Below are positions 31,467 to 40,008 of a stretch of DNA of 64,000 nucleotides, one piece after another. The stretch covers positions 1 through 64,000 of the forward strand of contig CAVCUL010000004.1 of NCBI GenBank assembly GCA_963605415.1, in the 5' to 3' direction. Below the pieces are notes generated by a model. It did not search any database. It was not told the origin of the DNA and worked only from the letters and a program-made list of their open reading frames with translations. This DNA comes from CAG-217 sp963605415 (lineage in GTDB: Bacteria > Bacillota > Clostridia > Oscillospirales > Acutalibacteraceae). Positions within the stretch are counted from its first letter, which is position 1. Each line of letters opens with the position of its first letter. The position numbers and the translations under genes are program-made.

Positions 31467-34396
31467 TCTACCGGCCACCCCAGGGTCAAGATTTCAAAGG
31501 GCGTGTAATCAACGGTATCCGTCTCCCGCTCCACATCTTCCAGCATATTCAGCACCTGTACCTTGTAGGGCAGACGCAGGGTGCCGCGGCGGCCGTCCTG
31601 CTCGCTCAGGCGCACCACCACGCGCTTGCCGTCCTCAGAGAACTTCATGGCTTGCAAGAAAAGAGGCGCAAAGTCCGTGCCACTGTAGGTCACATCACTC
31701 TTGACAGGCGGCTGATTGAATTGCAGCGCACGGCGGTTGATCCCCGCCTGTACCGGGTCACCGGCATGGGGCACAATGCGGTAGCAGAAGCTGTGGTGGC
31801 CCATATCCGACGTTACATCCGGGCGAATGGGAGAACGCAGCAGAGACAGGCTGATCTGATTTTCCAAAAAGCCTACGCCGTACTTGCCGTCGTTCAAAAT
31901 GGAAATACCGCCGTCCGTCTCGCTGAGATCGCACCACTTGTGGTGGCAGCACTCAAAGCGGGCCTGCTGCCAGCTGGTGTTGCGGTGGGTGTCCCGGGCA
32001 ATGTAACCGGCGGAGGTGTCGCACAGGGCCTGCCGTGCCAGCACATTGCAGTCAAACAGCACCTTGGCCAGCACATGCTTTTCCTGCCAGTCCACCTGAT
32101 TTTCCACCTCAATGGCACCATCTCTGCGGAACAGCCGCAGGTACCGGGTCCAGGTGGATTTTTCTGTTTGCAGCACCGTCTTAAAGGTAGCGCTCTCGCT
32201 GTCCTGCTCGGTCAAAGTCAGCGGCTGCGCCACGGTCAGGGGCACTTGCTTGTCTCTGTAATTGGGCAGAATATCCCAGGCGTCATAGTTGCCGGGTTTG
32301 TCCTCATAAAGGGTCAGTTTGTTAAAGGCGCCGTCTGTCCACTCTCGCTGCATTTTTTTGTCATACAGGCTGGCAACGGAGCCGTCTGCATTCAGCCCAA
32401 CGGTATAGAACGGAGTCTCCACCCGATCGCCGTCCACTTGCAGCCAGTCGCCGTGATAGGCAGTCTTGCGCAGGGCGCCGCTGCCCAGGGGTGCCAGGTT
32501 AGGCACCAGCCAGTTGCCCCGCTTCCCCATACGGGTGGCGGTGCCCCGCTTGTTCTCCACAAAAGTCAGGGCGTCATAAGTGAAGTTCAGCGGGTTAAAG
32601 TAGCGGCTGCCGGTGCCGATGATGGCGTCCAGCGCCGTCTCGATCTCTCGGTAATCCGCCATAGCGTCCTCAAACACCGGGTGAATATGAGAGCCGGGCA
32701 AAATATCATGGAACTGGTTGATCAGCAGCTTCTTATAAAGGGCCGTGATCTCCGCTGTGCGATTCTCGCTCCGCAGCACAGTGAGCATTTCCGCCAGGCG
32801 GAACTTGTTTTCCAGCCGCCGATTGGCGCGCTTTAAGTCGCTCTTGGTGGTAAAGGTGCCCCGGTGCATTTCCAGGTACAGTTCCCCGTCCCAGGTCTCC
32901 AGGTTCTCATTGTCTTTCAAATTCTTTTCCAGGAATTCAGCGCCGCCCATGTGGGTGCACTTGGGCAGTACAGACACCTTGGAGAACCGGTGCATCAGCT
33001 CGATCATCTCTTCCGTGCAGCCGGAGCCGCCGTCGCCGTAGCCAAACATATTCATGGTCTGACCGCCGGTGTCCTTGTCAATATACGCCTCCCAGTTGGC
33101 CTGGATCTGGGATGGAGCGTTCCAGGTGATAAAGTGGGTGGGCGGCACGCAAGCCAGCACGCTGCTGCCGTCAATGCCCCGCCAAATAAAGTTGTTGTGG
33201 GGGAAGCGGTTGGTATCGTTCCAGGTGGACATTTTGTTGCTGACAAAGTAGTCCACGCCGCATTTTTTCAAAATCTGGGGCAGGATCCAGCTGTTACCGA
33301 ACACATCCGGCAACCAGGCATTATTCACCCGCTTGCCAAACATCCGCTGATAGGTCTGCTGGCCGTAAAGGCACTGGCGAATCAGGCTCTCCGCCGCCGG
33401 GATATTGCAGTCCGGCTCCACATACATAGCGCCCACCGGCTCAAACTGGCCCCGGGCCACCTTCTCCTGCAACTCAGCGAACACATCCGGGTAATACTTC
33501 TCCAGGGTCTCATACACATAGGGCTGGGTGTGGGTGTACTTAAAGTCCGGGTAGCGGTCCATCAGCCGCAGCTGAATGAGCACCGTGCGCAAATTCTTCT
33601 GCACCGCGTGGATCCGCCGCCAGTAATAGGCAATATCCAGGTGGCTGTGGGCGATCAGCGCCACATCCCCGGCACCCTTATAAGTGTCGTTGGCAAAGAC
33701 CACATCGTTAAGATACGCCTGGCACGCAGCCACGCCGGTCACGCCGTCGTCGGTAAAATCCAGGCAGTTCATGGCGTTGTTCAGCTCCCGGTTCAGAAAC
33801 GCCCGGTAATCTTCATTAAACAGGTCGCTGCCGGCAATATCCAGCAGCAGCTCAAAGTCATAGACCAGATCCTGCACCGCGTGATCCACGGTGCACAGAT
33901 ACGCGCCCTCAAAAATTTGGCGGCAGCCGCGCACAGACAGGCTCTCCGGGTTGCGCTCATCGTCCGGCTTGGAGCGGTTGTAACCCATCATCTCAAAATG
34001 CAGCGTTTGGGTAGTATCCGCATAGGGTGACAACAGCATACGCTCCCGGTTGGGGTCCACGCCGCCTACATAGCGGCCGTTGACCTTCACGCAGATCTCT
34101 GCCGCTGTTTTGAGAGAGAACCACAGTTCCTGCCCCTGCAAGTGCTTTGGCACCTGCACATCCGCCGTAATAAAGGCGGTGCCGTCCGGGGTAAAATACA
34201 TATCTCCCTGCTTCAAGGGTCGCGGCTCGCCGGGATAGAACTGAAAGTCCATTTCCCCCACCTGACGGGCGTCCCGGATCATCAGGTTTTCGATCTCCCA
34301 TTTTTCACTGTAAATATAGCGTTTCAGCCAGCTAAAGCGCAGGTCCGTCCACTCCTCCGGGCGCATAGAACGCCGTTCTACTTTAATATGTGCCAT
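31463..34396 (-). CDS. GH38 family alpha-mannosidase
   Basis: 977 residues without a signal peptide, so cytoplasmic. It should hydrolyse alpha-mannosidic bonds from imported oligosaccharides. After an N-terminal beta domain (1-220), the catalytic domain starts with VALIAHSHLDIAYYW (about 240, Zn ligands His and Asp). NNAWLPDVFGNSWILPQIL (about 365) holds the nucleophile Asp, and HDILPGSHIHPVFEDA (about 564) the third metal His region. C-terminal beta-sandwich domains follow. It lies between the Nfu-like gene and a small membrane protein. ManA and a phosphohexomutase encoded nearby could process its product. Confidence 0.93.
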   Translation of the reverse strand: MAHIKVERRSMRPEEWTDLRFSWLKRYIYSEKWEIENLMIRDARQVGEMDFQFYPGEPRPLKQGDMYFTPDGTAFITADVQVPKHLQGQELWFSLKTAAEICVKVNGRYVGGVDPNRERMLLSPYADTTQTLHFEMMGYNRSKPDDERNPESLSVRGCRQIFEGAYLCTVDHAVQDLVYDFELLLDIAGSDLFNEDYRAFLNRELNNAMNCLDFTDDGVTGVAACQAYLNDVVFANDTYKGAGDVALIAHSHLDIAYYWRRIHAVQKNLRTVLIQLRLMDRYPDFKYTHTQPYVYETLEKYYPDVFAELQEKVARGQFEPVGAMYVEPDCNIPAAESLIRQCLYGQQTYQRMFGKRVNNAWLPDVFGNSWILPQILKKCGVDYFVSNKMSTWNDTNRFPHNNFIWRGIDGSSVLACVPPTHFITWNAPSQIQANWEAYIDKDTGGQTMNMFGYGDGGSGCTEEMIELMHRFSKVSVLPKCTHMGGAEFLEKNLKDNENLETWDGELYLEMHRGTFTTKSDLKRANRRLENKFRLAEMLTVLRSENRTAEITALYKKLLINQFHDILPGSHIHPVFEDAMADYREIETALDAIIGTGSRYFNPLNFTYDALTFVENKRGTATRMGKRGNWLVPNLAPLGSGALRKTAYHGDWLQVDGDRVETPFYTVGLNADGSVASLYDKKMQREWTDGAFNKLTLYEDKPGNYDAWDILPNYRDKQVPLTVAQPLTLTEQDSESATFKTVLQTEKSTWTRYLRLFRRDGAIEVENQVDWQEKHVLAKVLFDCNVLARQALCDTSAGYIARDTHRNTSWQQARFECCHHKWCDLSETDGGISILNDGKYGVGFLENQISLSLLRSPIRPDVTSDMGHHSFCYRIVPHAGDPVQAGINRRALQFNQPPVKSDVTYSGTDFAPLFLQAMKFSEDGKRVVVRLSEQDGRRGTLRLPYKVQVLNMLEDVERETDTVDYTPFEILTLGWPVE

Positions 34397-34408
34397 ACCT
34401 GCACCTCC

Positions 34409-34663
34409 TTACCGATCCTGAAAATAGGGTTTCTTCCGCACCGGCTCCACCGTCAGCTGCAAATGCAGATCCGCCGCCAGCTGCTGTTCGATCCACGCCA
34501 CGCACCGGTGGAGGATCAGGCACTTGGAGCACTCGCCCCGAAAGCGCAGGGTCAAGTGGTCACCCTCTAAAGATACAAATTCTACCCAGCCGCCGTCGCC
34601 TTGGATTTTCGGCGCCAGCACCCGGTCGATATACGCCTGTACGGCCTCTTTTTTCGCTGTCAT
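34409..34663 (-). CDS. Nfu/NifU C-terminal-like Fe-S scaffold domain protein
   Basis: 84 residues from ATG 34663 (GGAG 7 nt upstream); an ATG at 34669 overlaps the preceding stop but is too near the SD. APKIQGDGGWVEFVSL matches the LQxDGGDVELV motif of NifU C-terminal domains, and GECSKCLILHRCVAWIEQQL corresponds to the GxCxxCPxSxxTLxxGIExxL motif. The CxxC is kept, but the following proline and serine-threonine positions are not, so it is a divergent member. Fe-S cluster delivery is likely but not certain. It is in an operon with phosphoglucomutase. Confidence 0.75.
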   Translation of the reverse strand: MTAKKEAVQAYIDRVLAPKIQGDGGWVEFVSLEGDHLTLRFRGECSKCLILHRCVAWIEQQLAADLHLQLTVEPVRKKPYFQDR

Positions 34664-34665
34664 AC

Positions 34666-36294
34666 TCATTCTCCGATAATCTCTTTGATCTGTGCCTGCA
34701 AGGCGGCCAGGCGGCTGTGGGCGGCGGCTCTGTCCGGATCCACAATGGAGTAGTACACCTTGATCTTCGGCTCTGTGCCGGAGGGGCGCACCGCCATCCA
34801 GGAGCCGTCGGTAAACAGGAATTTCAACACATTTTCCTTAGGCAGATCGCCGATACCCAGAGCAAAATCCTGCACCCGGTCCACACCGGCGAACATTTGG
34901 TCCCCGCCGGCACGGAAAGTCTGCATCAGCGCCCCGATCTTCTCGGCGCCGTCCTTGCCCTTCAGCACAAAGCTGTCCAGGGCGTCCAAATAGTAGCCGT
35001 ATTCCTGATAAACAGCATTCAGCGCGTCCACCAGGGTCTTGCCCTGATTTTTATACCAGGCGGCCATTTGGCAAATGAGCATAGAGGACACCACCGCGTC
35101 CTTATCCCGGGCGTGGGTGCCCACCAGGTAGCCGTAGCTCTCCTCGTAGCCGATCACAAATTCCTTGTCCCCGGTCTGCTCGTAAGTATTGATCTTGTCG
35201 CCGATATACTTAAAGCCGGTAAGGGTCTCCTCGATCTGCAAACCAAAGCTGCGGCCGATATTGGCACCCAGGTCGCTGGTCACAATGGTCTTGACCAAGG
35301 TAGATTTTTCGTTCAGCTGCGCTTTTTTCATGGTCAGCACGAACTGCACCAGCAGCGCGCCGGTCTGGTTGCCGGTAAACAGCACATACTCGTCGCCGTC
35401 ACGCACCGCAATGCCCACCCGGTCGCAGTCCGGGTCGGTGCCCAGCACCAGGTCCGCCCCCTCTGCCTTTGCCTGGGCAATGGCCAGGGTCAGGGCGTCC
35501 TTCTCTTCCGGATTGGGGCTGCGCACGGTGGAGAAGTTGCCGTCCGGCAGCTCCTGGGACTTGACCACAGATACATTCATATTCCGCAGCACCCGGCGCA
35601 CAGGCACATTGCCGGTGCCGTGGAGCGGGGTGTAAACGATCTTCAGATCCAACGGCCGGGTGTACAGGCTCTGCTGCTCCACCGCAGCGATAAAGGCGTC
35701 CAGTTCCTTGTCCCCCACCGGGTGGATATTGGCGTGGTCATTGCAAAAGGGAATGGCGCTGTAATCGTCTACTGCGTTAATATAATCCAGCGCTGCCGCC
35801 GCGTCTGCGGTGCACAGCTGGCAGCCCTTGGCGTCATACACCTTGTAGCCGTTATATTCCTTGGGATTGTGGGAGGCGGTGATCATCACCCCGGCGTCAC
35901 AGTGGAGATACCGGGTGGTAAAGGACAGCACCGGCACCGGCACCAGCCGGTCATACAGATACACCTGCAAGCCGCAGTTTGCAAAAATGCCCGCCGCCGT
36001 CTTGGCAAAATCCGCCGAGTTGTTGCGGGAGTCGTATGCAATAGCTACTTTCAAGTCGGCCTTGCCGGTGGACTTCAAATAATTGGCAAGCCCCAGAGTG
36101 GCTTTACCTACGGTGTAGCGGTTCATTCGGTTGGACCCGGCGCCCATAATGCCCCGCAGGCCGCCGGTGCCAAAGGCCAGGTCCTTATAAAACCGATCCT
36201 CGATCTCTTTTTCATCCGTCAGACTTTCCAGTTCCGCCTTGGTGTCCGGGTCGGCAAAGGCCAGCCACTGCTGATATTTCTCTTTGTATTCCAT
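34666..36294 (-). CDS. Phosphoglucomutase / phosphomannomutase
   Basis: 542 residues, alpha-D-phosphohexomutase superfamily. The active-site serine loop is TASHNPKEYNGYKVY (about 133), the Mg-binding loop GTDPDCDRVGIAV (about 273), the sugar-specificity loop GYEESYG (about 378) and the phosphate-binding loop RPSGTEPKIKVY (about 506). It interconverts hexose 1- and 6-phosphates, feeding glycogen, cell-wall or mannose metabolism. Length and motifs fit PgcA-type enzymes. It is cotranscribed with the RlmL-like gene (11-nt gap). Confidence 0.94.
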   Translation of the reverse strand: MEYKEKYQQWLAFADPDTKAELESLTDEKEIEDRFYKDLAFGTGGLRGIMGAGSNRMNRYTVGKATLGLANYLKSTGKADLKVAIAYDSRNNSADFAKTAAGIFANCGLQVYLYDRLVPVPVLSFTTRYLHCDAGVMITASHNPKEYNGYKVYDAKGCQLCTADAAAALDYINAVDDYSAIPFCNDHANIHPVGDKELDAFIAAVEQQSLYTRPLDLKIVYTPLHGTGNVPVRRVLRNMNVSVVKSQELPDGNFSTVRSPNPEEKDALTLAIAQAKAEGADLVLGTDPDCDRVGIAVRDGDEYVLFTGNQTGALLVQFVLTMKKAQLNEKSTLVKTIVTSDLGANIGRSFGLQIEETLTGFKYIGDKINTYEQTGDKEFVIGYEESYGYLVGTHARDKDAVVSSMLICQMAAWYKNQGKTLVDALNAVYQEYGYYLDALDSFVLKGKDGAEKIGALMQTFRAGGDQMFAGVDRVQDFALGIGDLPKENVLKFLFTDGSWMAVRPSGTEPKIKVYYSIVDPDRAAAHSRLAALQAQIKEIIGE

Positions 36295-36305
36295 CGTATC
36301 ACCCT

Positions 36306-37421
36306 TTACTTAAAGTACATATAGAATTGGCATTTGATCATACCGTTATACAGCTTGCGCCGCTTGTCTGCCTTGCGGCCAAAGCACTTTTCAAACTGTT
36401 CGTCCGGCGAAATGACGCCGTAGCTCCAGCCCTTGCGGGGGCTAAACTTCTCGCCCATTATGCGATAGAGCCGCTCCGCCTCCCGAATATCCAACATACG
36501 CTCGCCGTAGGGCGGGTTGGTCACCAAGGTGCCCCGCTCCGTTTGGGGGTTAAAATCGGCAATATCCGCCGTGTCCAGGTGCAGGTACTGCCCCACCCTG
36601 GCCCGCTTGGCGTTGATGGCGGTCAGCTCAATGGCGTGGGGGTCCAGATCGGAGCCGAACGCCTGAAAATCAATGTCCGTCTTAATGCTCTCGTGGGCAC
36701 GGGCGCGCTCTTGCTTCCAGGCCGCCTCCGGCACAAAGCCCCAGCGGTCACAGGCAAAATTGCGGTTGATCCCCGGCGCCACATTGGCTGCCAGCATAGC
36801 CCCCTCAATGAGAATGGTGCCACTGCCGCAAAAGGGATCGTACAGAGTGTGGTAATGCCGCAGGCGGGACAGGCTGCACAGAGCTGCCGCCAAAGTCTCT
36901 CGAATGGGAGCGGCATTGCTCTCCGGCCGGTAGCCCCGCTTGTGCAGGCCGGTGCCGGTGGTGTCCAGCATAATGGTCACCTGATCTTTCAGTATGGAAA
37001 ACTGAATTTGGTGCACCGGGCCGATCTCGTCAAACCAGTTGATGTGGTAGTCCTCTTTCAGGCTCTCCACCACGGCTTTTTTGATGATCTTTTGGCAGTC
37101 CGGCACACTGTGCAGGGTGGAGGAAATGGAGTAGCCTTTCACCGGGAAAGTATCCGTACTGCCGATAAACTCGCTCCAGGGCAGCCGCCGTACCGCCTGG
37201 AACAGTTCCTCAAAAGTCACCGCCGTAAAGCGATCCAGCACAATGAGGATCCGCTCTGCAAAACGGCTGTTGATATTGGCACGGGCCAGCATTGCCTCGT
37301 CGCCGTTAAAGAACACCCGGCCGTTCTCGGCGGTCACCTCTCGAGCGTCCATTTGTCTTAATTCCTCTGCCACCAGGCCCTCCAGGCCCAACAGGCAGGG
37401 GGCAGTCATTTGTAATTCCAT
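36306..37421 (-). CDS. THUMP-domain class I rRNA methyltransferase (RlmL/YpsC-like)
   Basis: 371 residues. A THUMP RNA-binding region lies at about 45-155. The methyltransferase domain has DPFCGSGTILIEGAMLA (about 193-209) and TNPPYGERM (about 302), the catalytic NPPY of N2-guanine methyltransferases. This matches the N-terminal part of RlmL, which modifies G2445 of 23S rRNA. The ATG is 4 nt after the fumarase gene. Confidence 0.92.
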   Translation of the reverse strand: MELQMTAPCLLGLEGLVAEELRQMDAREVTAENGRVFFNGDEAMLARANINSRFAERILIVLDRFTAVTFEELFQAVRRLPWSEFIGSTDTFPVKGYSISSTLHSVPDCQKIIKKAVVESLKEDYHINWFDEIGPVHQIQFSILKDQVTIMLDTTGTGLHKRGYRPESNAAPIRETLAAALCSLSRLRHYHTLYDPFCGSGTILIEGAMLAANVAPGINRNFACDRWGFVPEAAWKQERARAHESIKTDIDFQAFGSDLDPHAIELTAINAKRARVGQYLHLDTADIADFNPQTERGTLVTNPPYGERMLDIREAERLYRIMGEKFSPRKGWSYGVISPDEQFEKCFGRKADKRRKLYNGMIKCQFYMYFK

Positions 37422-37425
37422 AAAA

Positions 37426-38268
37426 TCAAAGTTCCTTTGTTGCGTGCCGGGTCACATGGCAGCCTACATTTACCGCCACCGGCAGCCCGGCAATGTGGGT
37501 GGCGTAGGTCTCAATATTCACACCCAGCGCCGTGGTTTGGCCGCCAAATCCCTGAGGACCGATGTCCAGCCCGTTGATCTTCTCCAGCAGCTCCTGCTCC
37601 AGCGCCGCATAATCCGAGTTAGGATTGCGCCGGGACAGTGGGCGGCACAGAGCCTCCTTGGCCAGCAGAGCGCACTTTTCAAAATCGCCACCGATCCCCA
37701 CGCCGATCACCACCGGCGGGCAGGGATTGGACCCGGCCTTTTGTACCACGCCCACAATGTAATCTACCAGATCCTGCCGTGTGGCGGCCGGGGTAAACAT
37801 ACGCAGAGCGCTCATATTCTCGCTGCCAAAGCCCTTAGGTGCCACCGTCAGCCGCACCCGATCCCCGGGCACCAGGCGGGTGTGGATCACGGCGGGGGTA
37901 TTGTCGCCGGTATTCACCCGGTCAAAGAACGGGTCCCGCACCACGCTCTTGCGCAGCAGACCGTCCGTATATCCGGCGGCTACCCCGGCGTGCACCGCCA
38001 CTTCAAAGTCGCCGTCAATGTGCACATCCTGGCCGATTTCCGCAAACACAACAGCCATACCGGTGTCCTGACAAATAGGCAGGTCCAGCTCTTTTGCTGC
38101 TGCTAAATTGCTCTCCAAATCACCAAGAATGCTCTTGGCAGTGGTATTTAGTTCCGTCTGCCGAGCACAACCGATGCACTGCACCAGATCCTCCGGCAGC
38201 ACTTTATTGGCTGTGATGCACAGCTGCCGCACCGCCGCAGTGATCTCTTCCCCTTTGATCTCTCTCAT
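37426..38268 (-). CDS. Class I fumarate hydratase alpha subunit (orphan)
   Basis: 280 residues from ATG 38268 behind AAGGTGG. Two-subunit class I fumarases and tartrate dehydratases carry a [4Fe-4S] cluster on the alpha subunit. The cysteines are in DLPICQDTGMAVVF (about 67), SNPCPPVVIGVG (about 182) and NVGCHVTRHA (about 271). The C-terminal beta-subunit domain is absent from this protein, and no beta gene lies next to it; an RlmL-like gene follows instead. Fumarate versus L-tartrate substrate cannot be told apart by eye. Confidence 0.88.
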   Translation of the reverse strand: MREIKGEEITAAVRQLCITANKVLPEDLVQCIGCARQTELNTTAKSILGDLESNLAAAKELDLPICQDTGMAVVFAEIGQDVHIDGDFEVAVHAGVAAGYTDGLLRKSVVRDPFFDRVNTGDNTPAVIHTRLVPGDRVRLTVAPKGFGSENMSALRMFTPAATRQDLVDYIVGVVQKAGSNPCPPVVIGVGIGGDFEKCALLAKEALCRPLSRRNPNSDYAALEQELLEKINGLDIGPQGFGGQTTALGVNIETYATHIAGLPVAVNVGCHVTRHATKEL

Positions 38269-38290
38269 GCACATTCCACCTTTTTGCAAT

Positions 38291-38336
38291 AAAAAAGGGG
38301 TGCAGCAAAAAGTCTTAACCTGATTGCTGCCCCCTT
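38291..38336 (-). terminator. Terminator between divIC and the fumarase gene
   Basis: AAGGGG-T-GCAGCAA (38295-38308) pairs with 38324-38336 with one bulge; U-rich tail on minus (38291-38296). Confidence 0.75.
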
Positions 38337-38348
38337 GATTTGTTCTGT

Positions 38349-38615
38349 TTATTCCGTACCGGAAATATCGTAAAACACGATCTCGTCGCCTTTTACATAG
38401 CCCTTCTCCCGCGCCTTTTGTTCAATATAGTCGTCCTTATTGTCCGCGTCAACAACCTCTTCCAATTGGGCATTCTCCTGATTAACGGAAGCCAGCTGAG
38501 CGGATAGGGTTTGCTTTTGCTTTTGCATACGGCTGATGTCCGCAGACTGGTTCACCAATGTCACGCTGCAATAGAGGAACAGCGCTACCATAGGCACCAC
38601 CAAAAGCAGACGCAT
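38349..38615 (-). CDS. divIC: Septum formation initiator family protein (DivIC/FtsB-like)
   Basis: 88 residues from ATG 38615, picked because CGGAG at the end of yabQ lies 7 nt upstream; in-frame ATG 38633 (adding MKRSKY) or 38657 are alternatives. One membrane helix (about 3-20) is followed by a coiled coil (about 25-60) and a C-terminal extracytoplasmic part with YIEQKAREKGYVKGDEIVF, as in DivIC/FtsB. It helps assemble the divisome with FtsL and DivIB. Position after yabQ matches Bacillus synteny. Confidence 0.88.
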   Translation of the reverse strand: MRLLLVVPMVALFLYCSVTLVNQSADISRMQKQKQTLSAQLASVNQENAQLEEVVDADNKDDYIEQKAREKGYVKGDEIVFYDISGTE

Positions 38616-38619
38616 ATAT

Positions 38620-39120
38620 TTACTCCGCTTCATGGAATTCTTCAAATTTTGAATCATACTCAACACTTCTTTGTTCCGGCGCAGCCGTGGCTGCGGGTTG
38701 TCTTTTTCTTTTCCGTCGGCGCTCTCGTGCTCTTGATTTATTATATAATATATTATAGGGGGATTGCAATAGTTTTTTTGCTTTTTCTTGCAGGATTTTC
38801 CGTTTTTTTCGCCGTTTTTTGCGTTTGCGCACCAGGCGCTCCCCCAGGCGTGCCCACAGGTGCCCGGTGAGGGTGCCCAGGGTAAAATATCCGCAAGAAA
38901 AACCGCACCCGCACGCCACCAGGCAAAGGGTACGAATCACCCCATTTGTATATGCCAAAAACAGCGTGTAACTGCTAAAAGCGGTAACGAACCACCACAG
39001 CCAATCGGCAATAAATGCAACCCAACTGCTCCTCCGCACACTGCGCCAAAACCGCAGCACATCGTAAAACAGAAAAAGCCCCAGCCCCAACAGAAAAAAG
39101 GCAAAGAGTGCCTTAACCAT
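38620..39120 (-). CDS. yabQ: Spore cortex biosynthesis protein YabQ
   Basis: 166 residues from ATG 39120, overlapping yabP by 8 nt. The N-terminal half has about four membrane helices (LFAFFLLGLGLFLFYDVLR at the start, as in YabQ). The C-terminal half is very rich in Lys/Arg (about 95-150) and probably cytoplasmic. YabQ is required for cortex formation in Bacillus. The call rests mainly on topology and the yabP-yabQ-divIC order. Confidence 0.85.
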   Translation of the reverse strand: MVKALFAFFLLGLGLFLFYDVLRFWRSVRRSSWVAFIADWLWWFVTAFSSYTLFLAYTNGVIRTLCLVACGCGFSCGYFTLGTLTGHLWARLGERLVRKRKKRRKKRKILQEKAKKLLQSPYNILYNKSRARERRRKRKRQPAATAAPEQRSVEYDSKFEEFHEAE

Positions 39121-39385
39121 GGAACAGACGGCCAAGCAGTCCGCCGTTCTCCCGGTGCAGGGTATAAAGCAGCGCTGTGACCTTGCCGGTGATCTGCATA
39201 CTGCCGCACTCCAGGTCCAGCGCTTCCACATGCAGCAGATCCCCCTTGACCGTCAACTCCCCAAAGTCCGTGATCACCGTAATTTCTTCTTCATTAAAAG
39301 CGTCCACATCGGTTACACCGGTAAGGGTCAGCTTTTCCCGATCGCACAGGGTTAGACTGTGACCGTTCGTCTTTTTCTGTTCCAT
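39113..39385 (-). CDS. yabP: Sporulation protein YabP
   Basis: 90 residues. The YabP/YqfC family motif LTLTGVTDVDAFNEEEITV-like region and ELTVKGDLLHVEALDLECG are clear. It acts in the mother cell during spore envelope formation. The ATG at 39385 directly follows the U-run of a terminator hairpin, and the only SD-like sequence (GGGTGA) is in the 3' arm of that hairpin. It is coupled to yabQ. Confidence 0.92.
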   Translation of the reverse strand: MEQKKTNGHSLTLCDREKLTLTGVTDVDAFNEEEITVITDFGELTVKGDLLHVEALDLECGSMQITGKVTALLYTLHRENGGLLGRLFHG

Positions 39386-39427
39386 AAAAAATCACCCGAT
39401 AGAGCCTATGCGCTCCGGCGGGTGATT
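39386..39427 (-). terminator. Terminator-like hairpin overlapping the yabP ribosome binding site
   Basis: AATCACCCG (39419-39427 on plus as CGGGTGATT) pairs perfectly with 39390-39398, with an inner GAGC/GCTC stem, and is followed by a U-run ending at the yabP ATG. It lies between rqcP (stop at 39431) and yabP. Confidence 0.8.
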
Positions 39428-39430
39428 ATG

Positions 39431-39676
39431 TCAGTCCAGGGGTTCATACATAAGGGCGGCGTCCTCTTTCAGCGCGTGCTCCTGCACGGCCTTGACCAGG
39501 TAGGTGTGGCGATTTTGGCCCAGGGACACTTCGATTTTGTCCCCCACTTTTACATCGTAGGACGCGCGCTGCACCTTGCCGTTGACGCTGACGCGCCCGG
39601 CGTCGCAGGCCTCGTTAGCCACCGTGCGGCGCTTGATGATCCGACTGACTTTCAGGTACTTATCCAGTCGCATACT
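39431..39676 (-). CDS. rqcP: S4-domain ribosome quality-control protein RqcP (YabO/Hsp15-like)
   Basis: 81 residues from ATG 39676, with TTTGGAGG upstream. It is an S4 RNA-binding domain throughout (MRLDKYLKVSRIIKRRTVANEACDAG opening in two parts, then RVSVNGKVQRASYDVKVGD). RqcP works with RqcH in alanine tailing of stalled chains; rqcH is also in this window. A terminator precedes its SD, between it and hup. Confidence 0.93.
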   Translation of the reverse strand, partial: SMRLDKYLKVSRIIKRRTVANEACDAGRVSVNGKVQRASYDVKVGDKIEVSLGQNRHTYLVKAVQEHALKEDAALMYEPLD

Positions 39677-39683
39677 GACCTCC

Positions 39684-39719
39684 AAAAAAGACAGGCACCC
39701 GCAAGATACGGATGCCTGC
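39684..39719 (-). terminator. Terminator between hup and rqcP
   Basis: CAGGCATCCG pairs with CGGGTGCCTG (stem arms 39692-39702 and 39709-39718, one G-U pair), then U-run TCTTTTTT (39684-39691) on minus. The rqcP SD follows at once, so rqcP expression needs read-through. Confidence 0.82.
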
Positions 39720-39735
39720 ACATAGAAAACAAGAC

Positions 39736-40008
39736 TTATTTCACAGCGTCCTTGAGAGCGGAGCCGGCCTTGAAGGACGGAACCTTAGCCTCGGGGATCT
39801 GAATAGTCTCCTTGGTGCGGGGGTTCAGACCGGTGCGAGCAGCACGGGTCTTCACATCAAAGGTGCCAAAGCCAACCAGAGCAACCTTGTCGCCCTCAGC
39901 CAGTGCGTCGGTGATGGAAGCCAGCACAGCAGAAACTGCAGCCTCAGCGTCTTTTTTGGAAAGTTCGGTCTTTGCAGCTACGGCAGCTGCCAGTTCAGTT
40001 TTGTTCAT
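39736..40008 (-). CDS. hup: HU family DNA-binding protein
   Basis: 90 residues, standard length. It is a nucleoid-associated dimer. MNKTELAAAVAAKTELSKKDAEAAV opens the helical body in the usual way; GFGTFDVKTRAARTGLNPRT holds the beta arm with its DNA-intercalating proline region; AKVPSFKAGSALKDAVK closes it. GGAGGAAA precedes the ATG and overlaps the mazG end. Confidence 0.97.
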   Translation of the reverse strand: MNKTELAAAVAAKTELSKKDAEAAVSAVLASITDALAEGDKVALVGFGTFDVKTRAARTGLNPRTKETIQIPEAKVPSFKAGSALKDAVK

